A stretch of DNA of 64,000 nt from Oligoflexia bacterium (GTDB taxonomy: Bacteria > Bdellovibrionota_G > JANQFH01), in the NCBI GenBank assembly GCA_028277945.1, contig JANQFH010000049.1, positions 62,001-126,000 on the forward strand, written 5' to 3'. The notes under the pieces were generated by a model. It had not been told where the DNA came from. It was given only the letters and a program-made list of their open reading frames with translations, and did not search any database. Every line of letters begins with the position of its first letter. Within the stretch, counting starts at the first letter, position 1. Position numbers and translations under genes: made by a program. Shown here in pieces: positions 57,088-64,000 of the stretch.

Positions 57088-57537
57088 CTACTCTGTGGTT
57101 GTCTCCTGCTTGCCCTCAAGTGCGGCACGCAGCGTGTGCCAGGCAAGCGAAGCGCACTTCACGCGGATGGGAAATTCACAGACTCCAGCAAAGGCGGCCA
57201 ATTTGCCCAAGGCTTCAGCAATCTTAATTTGGCCAGGCTCGCTAGTTACCAGCTCATGAAACATTCCAAACAGCTGCACCGCTTCCGCAACGCTTTTACC
57301 CTTGAGGCTTTCGGTCATCAGGGATGCAGAAGCCATGGAGATGGCACAGCCGGTTCCGTCAAAGCTAACATCGGTGATGCGGCCATCGTCGACCTTCAAG
57401 AAAACGGTCATCTTATCACCACAGAGCGGGTTATGGCCGACAGAGATCTGCTTAGCGTCTGGCATAACATGAAAGTTGCGTGGCCGCTTGCTGTGATCAA
57501 TGATCACTTCTTGATAGAGTTCACGCAGGTCGCTCAT
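57088..57537 (-). CDS. sufU: SufU-type Fe-S scaffold/sulfur transfer protein
   Basis: NPLCGDKMTVFLK; FDGTGCAISMASASLMTE; RVKCASLAWHTL. Confidence 0.92.
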   Translation of the reverse strand: MSDLRELYQEVIIDHSKRPRNFHVMPDAKQISVGHNPLCGDKMTVFLKVDDGRITDVSFDGTGCAISMASASLMTESLKGKSVAEAVQLFGMFHELVTSEPGQIKIAEALGKLAAFAGVCEFPIRVKCASLAWHTLRAALEGKQETTTE

Positions 57538-58808
57538 CAGGCAAAGACCTCTTGCACCTTGTGGATGGTTGCCACCAGACGATCAATATCCTCGAAACTG
57601 TTATAAAAGGCAAACGAAGCACGAGCGGTTGCTGGCACACCAAAGTGTTGCATGGTGGGTTGGGCGCAGTGGTGGCCCGCACGGATGGCTATGGCCTCTT
57701 GATCCACGATCGTACCAATGTCATGTGGGTGCACGCCCTCAAGAACAAACGAGATAACGCTTGCCTTTGCTGCGGCCGTACCGATGATGCGTAATCCGTC
57801 GATGGCGGCAAGAGCGCGCGTACCATACTCTAACAGTCGCTGCTCGTGAGCAGCAATGGCATCATAGCCAATGGCGCCGAGGTAATCGATAGCAGCCCCA
57901 AGGCCGATGGCACCGGCAACGTTCGGAGTGCCTGCCTCAAACTTATAGGGCAGACGGTTATAGGTGGTCTTGTCAAAAGTGACCGAGCTGATCATATCAC
58001 CACCCCCCTGATAGGGCTGCATGGTCTCCAACAGCGCGCCTTTGCCGTAGAGCGCGCCAATACCGGTGGGGCCAAAGGCCTTGTGCGACGAAAACACATA
58101 AAAGTCACAGTCCAGATCCAAAACATCAACCGCCATGTGCGGTACTGCCTGCGCACCGTCGATCAACACCACGGCACCCTGCTTGTGCGCCATGGCAGTG
58201 AGTTCAGCAACCGGATTGATAGTACCCAGGGCATTGGAAATATGGGCTAGAGCAACCATGCGTGTCTTAGGGTTTAAAAGTCGGGCATACTCCTCAACCA
58301 GCAACTCACCCTTCTCATTCATCGGCGCAACCTTGAGTTTGGCACCACGCTTTTCGCAGACCATCTGCCACGGCACAATGTTTGAATGGTGTTCCATCTC
58401 GGTGATCAACACCTCATCTCCCGCCTGCAGATGCTGCAACCCATAACTGTTTGCTACCAAGTTGATGCCCTCGGTTGCCCCCCGTACAAAGACAATCTCA
58501 TGGGCATCTTTGGCACCTAAGAGGCGTTGCACCTTGCTGCGTGCCTGCTCATACTGTTTGGTAGCGCGGATACTCAACTGATGCACACCGCGATGGACAT
58601 TCGCCTTATGACACTCGTAAAAGTTTTTAATAGCTTCGATCACAGAACGGGGGGTCTGTGTTGTCGCGGCATTATCCAAGTAGACCAGAGGCTTACCCTG
58701 AAGAGACTGCTGGAGCGCAGGAAAGTCATCCCGGGTTTGTAACAGATCCTTCACGCTGTCGTCTCCTTTCGGCAGGTTCTGTAATTCCATATCCCCAGAC
58801 CGAATCAT
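57537..58808 (-). CDS. sufS: Cysteine desulfurase SufS
   Basis: LVYLDNAATTQTP; SSHKAFGPTGIGALYG; IRAGHHCAQPTM. Confidence 0.97.
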   Translation of the reverse strand: MIRSGDMELQNLPKGDDSVKDLLQTRDDFPALQQSLQGKPLVYLDNAATTQTPRSVIEAIKNFYECHKANVHRGVHQLSIRATKQYEQARSKVQRLLGAKDAHEIVFVRGATEGINLVANSYGLQHLQAGDEVLITEMEHHSNIVPWQMVCEKRGAKLKVAPMNEKGELLVEEYARLLNPKTRMVALAHISNALGTINPVAELTAMAHKQGAVVLIDGAQAVPHMAVDVLDLDCDFYVFSSHKAFGPTGIGALYGKGALLETMQPYQGGGDMISSVTFDKTTYNRLPYKFEAGTPNVAGAIGLGAAIDYLGAIGYDAIAAHEQRLLEYGTRALAAIDGLRIIGTAAAKASVISFVLEGVHPHDIGTIVDQEAIAIRAGHHCAQPTMQHFGVPATARASFAFYNSFEDIDRLVATIHKVQEVFA

Positions 58809-60157
58809 CTCACCTCTCCCTCAGAGCGATGTTCACCGGGCAGGTAGCCCCAAATACGCTCGGCCAACTTCTGTTGCAGCGGTGGAAAGGGCATGCGATC
58901 AACAACTTCGTTGGCAAAGGCGTAGGTCAACAGCGATCGTGCTGATGCCAGGTCCATCCCCCGTGAACGCAGGTAAAACAGGGCATTGGCGTCCAGCTGG
59001 CCCACGGTCGCCCCATGGGTACACTTCACATCGTCAGCAAAGATCTCTAGCTGCGGCTTGGTATCTATGATCGCATCTTTAGAGAGCAACAGGCAGCTGT
59101 TGGACTGTTTGGCGTTGGTCTTCTGGGCTTCAGGACGGACAACGATCTTGCCATTAAAAACACCTCTCGACTCTCCAGCTAGGATACCTTTGTAGAGTTC
59201 ATGGCTGTTGCAGTGAGGCTGACGATGATCAATACAGGTGTAGCTGTCGACGAGCTGAGCGCTGTTACCAAAGTAGAGGCCGTTCAGTGTTGTCTCGCAG
59301 CCCTCGCCATTTAACACGGCAAAGATCTCATTGCGGCTCAATTTGCCGCCCACGGCCAACACTTGCGAATGGAAATGACTGGCTCGAGCTTGGTGGACTT
59401 GCGTGGTTGCCATGTGAAAGGCTTTGCTCTGTTCGAGTTGCAGCTTGGTGTGCTCCACGACGGCACTATCTTCAAGGCAGACCTCGGTCACGGCGTTGGT
59501 AAAATAGCTAACGCCATCCAAGCCGGCATAGCTTTCAATCAGCCGCAGTTGGCTTGATGGTTCAGCGACGATAAGATTGCGTGGATAGGTAACCAGGTGT
59601 TCATCGGCAGCTGTGGTGAGAAAGAGCAGGTGGATGGGCTTTTCCACCACAACGTTTTTAGGCACAAAGATAAAAGCGCCATCCTGCATAAGCGCTGTGT
59701 TCAGAGCCACAAAGCCATGCACGGCAGCTCCCCAGTGACGCCCCAGGTGGGCTTGGACTAAAGCTGGCCGCTCATGCGCTGCTGTCTGTAGTGTGCTCAC
59801 GACAACGCCGTTGGGAAGCTCATCAATGCGAGACAGGCTCTTAGTAAAGGTGCCGTTGATAAAGACGAGTTGGTAGGCGTCGATATCACCAAGAGAGTAT
59901 GGCTGTAGTGCTGTGGCGTTGGGAAGCGATTCCGGCAGGGCCGCGCGTTTGAAGTTGGTGTCGCGTATAGGTGCGATGTTGGTAAAGCGCCACTCTTCCT
60001 GTTTGAGTGTCGGCAGACCCACGGTTGCATAGTGTTGCATCGCCTGCTGGCGAATGTTGCTTAGCCAATCTACTTCATGGGCTTTAAGATCTGCCTGCAG
60101 CTGCGAAAACTCATGTAAGTAGCGATCTTCCTGCTTGTGCAGCATGGCCAAGGACAT
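58805..60157 (-). CDS. sufD: Fe-S assembly protein SufD
   Basis: SufB/SufD-family C-terminal core, KCTHGATVGQLDANALFYLRSRGMDLASARSLLTYAF. Confidence 0.95.
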   Translation of the reverse strand: MSLAMLHKQEDRYLHEFSQLQADLKAHEVDWLSNIRQQAMQHYATVGLPTLKQEEWRFTNIAPIRDTNFKRAALPESLPNATALQPYSLGDIDAYQLVFINGTFTKSLSRIDELPNGVVVSTLQTAAHERPALVQAHLGRHWGAAVHGFVALNTALMQDGAFIFVPKNVVVEKPIHLLFLTTAADEHLVTYPRNLIVAEPSSQLRLIESYAGLDGVSYFTNAVTEVCLEDSAVVEHTKLQLEQSKAFHMATTQVHQARASHFHSQVLAVGGKLSRNEIFAVLNGEGCETTLNGLYFGNSAQLVDSYTCIDHRQPHCNSHELYKGILAGESRGVFNGKIVVRPEAQKTNAKQSNSCLLLSKDAIIDTKPQLEIFADDVKCTHGATVGQLDANALFYLRSRGMDLASARSLLTYAFANEVVDRMPFPPLQQKLAERIWGYLPGEHRSEGEVR

Positions 60158-60904
60158 TCAGCACCTCGCGCTGATGGCTGCATAGCCTTTCTCTTCTAAT
60201 TCAAGAGCTAGGTCTTTATCACCTGATTTGACAATGCGACCATCGGCAAGCACATGCACAAAGTCCGGCACAATGTAGTTCAACAACCGCTGGTAGTGGG
60301 TTACAACGATAATGGCTTGGTCATCAGCCCGCAGTTGGTTAACACCATCGGCAACGATCTTCAGCGCATCGATATCTAGACCTGAGTCGGTCTCATCCAG
60401 AATCGCTAAGGTTGGCTCCAAGACCGCCATCTGAAAAATCTCATTGCGCTTTTTCTCACCACCGGAAAATCCTTCGTTGATGGCACGGTTGAGCAGCGCC
60501 TCATCAATCTGCAACAGCTTCATCTTCTCTTTAATCAGTTGCAGAAAATCAACCGCGTCGACTTCTTCTTCACCCCGATGTTTGCGGCGTGCGTTGAGAG
60601 CGGCTTTGAGAAAGTAGGTGTTGCTCACCCCAGGTATCTCCACTGGATACTGGAATGCCATAAAGATACCCTCGCAGGCGCGTTCCTCTGGCGCCATTGC
60701 CAGTAGATCGTGGCCTTTATAAAGGATGCTCCCTTTGGTTACCTCGTATTCGTCCCGCCCTGCCAACACATTGGCAAGCGTGCTCTTGCCCGAACCATTC
60801 GGTCCCATGATGGCGTGCACTTCGCCGGCCTTCACCTTTAGATCGATACCACGTAAAATCTCTTTGCCACCGACGGTGGCGTACACTCCTTGCATCTCTA
60901 ACAT
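60158..60904 (-). CDS. sufC: Fe-S assembly ATPase SufC
   Basis: Walker A GPNGSGKSTL; FSGGEKKRNEI; LAILDETDSGLDIDAL. Confidence 0.97.
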   Translation of the reverse strand: MLEMQGVYATVGGKEILRGIDLKVKAGEVHAIMGPNGSGKSTLANVLAGRDEYEVTKGSILYKGHDLLAMAPEERACEGIFMAFQYPVEIPGVSNTYFLKAALNARRKHRGEEEVDAVDFLQLIKEKMKLLQIDEALLNRAINEGFSGGEKKRNEIFQMAVLEPTLAILDETDSGLDIDALKIVADGVNQLRADDQAIIVVTHYQRLLNYIVPDFVHVLADGRIVKSGDKDLALELEEKGYAAISARC

Positions 60905-60931
60905 GCCTGCATTTCTCCGTCTCTTGTTTGG

Positions 60932-62377
60932 CTAACCAACGCTACCCTCTAGGCTAACCTCAAGCAGCTTCTGTGCCTCTACAGCAAACTCCATGGGCAA
61001 CTCACGAAAAACCTCTTTGCAGAAACCATTAACGATCATATTGACCGCGTCCTCAGTACTCAGACCACGCTGACGACAGTAAAAGAGCTGGTCCTCGCCA
61101 ATCTTCGAGGTGGAGGCTTCATGCTCCAGTTGCGATGAGCTGTTCTTAACTTCTATGTAAGGAAAGGTATGCGCCCCACACTTATCCCCTATGAGCAGCG
61201 AGTCGCACTGCGAGTAATTACGGCTGTTGCTCGCTCCAGGCTGCATGCGCACCAGTCCGCGATAGGAGTTCTGGCCATGGCCGGCAGAGATGCCCTTGGA
61301 AACAATCGTACTCTTGGTGTTCTTGCCAAGGTGGAGCATCTTCGTGCCGGTATCTGCCTGCTGGTAGTTGTTGGTCAAGGCAACCGAGTAGAACTCGCCC
61401 ACCGAGTTGTCTCCTTGGAGAATGCAGCTGGGATACTTCCAAGTAATGGCGGAGCCGGTCTCCACCTGCGTCCAGGAGATCTTCGAGTTAACGCCCTTAC
61501 ATTTGCCACGCTTAGTGACAAAGTTGTAAATGCCGCCCTTGCCATTTTTGTCGCCTGGATACCAGTTTTGCACGGTCGAGTATTTGATAGTGGCATTATT
61601 CAGCGCGACCAACTCGACCACGGCTGCATGCAGCTGATTCTCATCCCGCATGGGTGCGGTGCAGCCTTCAAGATAGCTGACATAGCTACCCTCCTCGGCA
61701 ATGATCAAAGTACGTTCAAACTGGCCGGTGTTGGCCTCGTTGATACGAAAGTAAGTGGAGAGCTCCATGGGACAACGCACTCCCTTAGGGATGTAGACAA
61801 ACGAGCCATCGGTAAAGACCGCGGAGTTGAGGGTGGCGAAAAAGTTATCGGTGTAAGGTACAACCGTACCAAGGTATTTCTTTACCAACTCGGGATGGTT
61901 CTGCACCGCCTCAGAAAAGGAGCAGAAGATAATGCCAAGCTCATGCAGCTTGTCCTTAAAGGTGGTGGCCACAGAGACGCTATCAAAGACCGCATCAACC
62001 GCAACGCCAGCAAGACGTTTTTGCTCCTCTAGCGAGATGCCGAGCTTCTCAAAGGTTTGGCGCAGCTCTGGATCGACCTCATCTAAGCTCTTTAACTGCT
62101 TCTTTGGCTTGGGGGCTGAGTAGTAGCTGATGGCCTGGTAGTCGATGGGCGGATAGGTGACGTTCGGCCAGGTTGGCTCCTGCATCTGCAACCACTTATG
62201 AAAAGCCTTGAGCCGCCACTGCAGCATAAACTCGGGCTCTTGCTTCTTGGCCGAGATGAAGCGGATCTTCTCTTCATCAAGCCCAGGCGGCAGGGTGTCT
62301 GCGGCAATGTCGGTGACAAAGCCGTATTTGTATTCCTGCTCGGTGAACTTTTCGATAGTCTGCTGGCTGCGACTCAT
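60932..62377 (-). CDS. sufB: Fe-S assembly protein SufB
   Basis: [47 protein letters not shown]. Confidence 0.97.
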   Translation of the reverse strand: MSRSQQTIEKFTEQEYKYGFVTDIAADTLPPGLDEEKIRFISAKKQEPEFMLQWRLKAFHKWLQMQEPTWPNVTYPPIDYQAISYYSAPKPKKQLKSLDEVDPELRQTFEKLGISLEEQKRLAGVAVDAVFDSVSVATTFKDKLHELGIIFCSFSEAVQNHPELVKKYLGTVVPYTDNFFATLNSAVFTDGSFVYIPKGVRCPMELSTYFRINEANTGQFERTLIIAEEGSYVSYLEGCTAPMRDENQLHAAVVELVALNNATIKYSTVQNWYPGDKNGKGGIYNFVTKRGKCKGVNSKISWTQVETGSAITWKYPSCILQGDNSVGEFYSVALTNNYQQADTGTKMLHLGKNTKSTIVSKGISAGHGQNSYRGLVRMQPGASNSRNYSQCDSLLIGDKCGAHTFPYIEVKNSSSQLEHEASTSKIGEDQLFYCRQRGLSTEDAVNMIVNGFCKEVFRELPMEFAVEAQKLLEVSLEGSVG

Positions 62378-62552
62378 GCGGTTTTGTCCCTTCCTTATAT
62401 TGGACCTTCTTGGTCCTGTATCTGTCCAAAAAGGTATATAACATGCTCAAATAACAGGGCAAGTAAAAAGGTCGCCTTGAATGAGCTGGATCTATTCGGA
62501 TTATACCATAGTTGGATCGGTCTTGCGGCCGGACTGAAATCAGATACAAAAA

Positions 62553-62597
62553 AGCCTACTTAGGTCAAGCGGAGCGAACCCAAGTAGGCTTCTACCA
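62553..62597 (-). terminator. Rho-independent terminator downstream of the vWA lipoprotein gene
   Basis: Minus strand AAGCCTACTTgGG...CCtAAGTAGGCTTTTTT: 10-bp stem followed by a T run. Confidence 0.85.
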
Positions 62598-62613
62598 CGT
62601 TCAGTAAAACTAA

Positions 62614-63864
62614 CTACTCCTCACCAAAGCCTTTGTTGAGGAAGGTTGCCTCGATGAGGGTGTCGGGTACTGCCAGGAGACCATCCTTGAAAACAATGAG
62701 CTTTGCAGGGGAGTCGCCATCCTTATCCTCAAATTCCCAATTCCCTGGAGCTGAGACAGGCGCGCCATTCGCAAAGACTGTCAGTGTGCTGGGATCAGGG
62801 TCGTATTGGGCATCAAACACAAAGAAGGTTGTTGGATCAAACTGCAGCTGCTCATCGGCAAGCGTATCGAGAAAGACACCAAACTGAGGTCCAACGACCC
62901 CACCTGCCCCATCGGGGCCATTGCACAGAGAGCCCCCTAAGCCCTGTGTGGATGCCACCGCTAACTCGTAGATGAAACCGATTTGGTCTGTGCTGTTGAA
63001 GCATGGGGAACCGGGTGGATCAAGGTTAACATCGCTCGTATGGTAGACCGCATTGAGAAAGTAGTTGCCTGCCCCTTTTAGGCCATCCAGCCAATCGAGA
63101 TAATCATTCAATCCATCTTTGTCGAGAGTCTCACCACCCCCACCAGAGATGACCGAGGTGAAGGTATCATCCTCTTCATCGGTGACGAAAATAACCGATA
63201 ACAATGCCTCCTCCCGCAAGAAACCGCCGTTGGTCGCCTCGTTCGTACCATCGAGCGCGCGCTTCAGCGCTCTATGGCCTGTCTCCTTGCCACTGTCATC
63301 GCAGCCAAAATCTACCTGCTTTTTCATCGCCGCTATGACAGCGTCGGGATTCTCATTGAGGTCAGCTGAGGTGACCCAGGGCCTCTGTGCTAATACTGGC
63401 AGAATGTCCTTGGCAGTGTCTGTAAAGGCACCATTTAAACCGCTAAAGCTGGTATCCATGTTAGTGACAGCAATTTGAAAATCGTGTTTGCTGCCCAAGT
63501 TGTGGAATCCATCAAAAAACGAGTCAAACGCGGCCGCGAGTTTTTGCTGCTCAGCACACGTGCTACCAGAGCTATCAATGACAAAAATCACATCCACGGA
63601 TCTAATGGTCTCTTTGAGTTCACTCTGGGTCCAGGTTTGGCTCTCGGTAAGCTGATCAAACTCACTGACCTGGTTAATACTACTCTCGGTGGTGTCACCG
63701 TCGCCATTACTACCACTTGATTCACTGGAGTCATCACCGCAAGCAGTGAGCAGGAGAACGCTTGGCACCACCACACTCAAGACGATGAGGTAGCGTCTTA
63801 AGGTCTGCCAAATGCCTGGTTGTTTATGACTTACCCACATCTTCTGCCCCCCGTTCGCAATCAC
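62614..63864 (-). CDS. Lipoprotein with von Willebrand factor A domain
   Basis: Lipobox LLLTACGDD; MIDAS-like VIFVIDSSGSTC. Confidence 0.85.
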   Translation of the reverse strand: MIANGGQKMWVSHKQPGIWQTLRRYLIVLSVVVPSVLLLTACGDDSSESSGSNGDGDTTESSINQVSEFDQLTESQTWTQSELKETIRSVDVIFVIDSSGSTCAEQQKLAAAFDSFFDGFHNLGSKHDFQIAVTNMDTSFSGLNGAFTDTAKDILPVLAQRPWVTSADLNENPDAVIAAMKKQVDFGCDDSGKETGHRALKRALDGTNEATNGGFLREEALLSVIFVTDEEDDTFTSVISGGGGETLDKDGLNDYLDWLDGLKGAGNYFLNAVYHTSDVNLDPPGSPCFNSTDQIGFIYELAVASTQGLGGSLCNGPDGAGGVVGPQFGVFLDTLADEQLQFDPTTFFVFDAQYDPDPSTLTVFANGAPVSAPGNWEFEDKDGDSPAKLIVFKDGLLAVPDTLIEATFLNKGFGEE

Positions 63865-64000
63865 CCGCTAGGGGTGCAACATCTAGACCAAAAGGGAACA
63901 GCAGATATAAATATAACTACTTAATTTTACAAAGCTTATGGAACAATCGATAATAAGGTATAACTATCATTACAAAAGGCTGTGCGGCTTTCCAACAGCC

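Noticed and set aside
61169-62032. 287-aa plus-strand ORF
   Set aside because: Entirely antisense to sufB, no recognisable motif; shadow ORF.
62378-62460. Fe-S regulator site in the sufB upstream region
   Set aside because: A short GGACC-AAGAA-GGTCC hairpin and promoter-like TTGCCC/TATATA occur, but no match to a known IscR/SufR site was evident.
63978-64000. GGCTGT...ACAGCC hairpin at the window end
   Set aside because: Short stem, truncated by the window edge; cannot judge.

Overview
64 kb bacterial chromosomal window, nearly all coding. (1) ~1-33.6 kb: a large surface-polysaccharide locus. It has Wza-like export, GT4, a capsule-synthesis protein, Wzz-like, Wzy-like and Wzx-like proteins. 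It also has two convergent operons that each encode a NeuB-family ulosonate synthase, CMP-sugar-type cytidylyltransferases, two asparagine-synthetase homologues, an N-acetyl-sugar amidotransferase, SDRs, an aminotransferase and a CapA-like protein. (2) ~33.8-45.4 kb: secreted proteins and lipoproteins (LamG proteins, a duplicated small secreted family with a conserved promoter) and a response-regulator relic. (3) 45.4-48.2 kb: a tRNA-Lys gene and a 47-bp exact copy of its 3' part that bracket a ~2.5 kb mini-island (LOG-family protein, GHKL ATPase, STAS-like protein). These ends also carry a family of perfect hairpins with compensatory changes in the stems. (4) 48.4-64 kb: housekeeping genes (greA, tandem-domain thyX, hemB, nhaC-like, the suf operon) and a vWA lipoprotein. 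The strongest candidates for undescribed biology are the tRNA-Lys hairpin/tRNA-3'-mimic repeats with the integrase-less mini-island, and the double ulosonate cluster with a SIS-KdsC fusion and a Cys-less AsnB homologue. All family assignments come from reading translated sequence; no database search was run.
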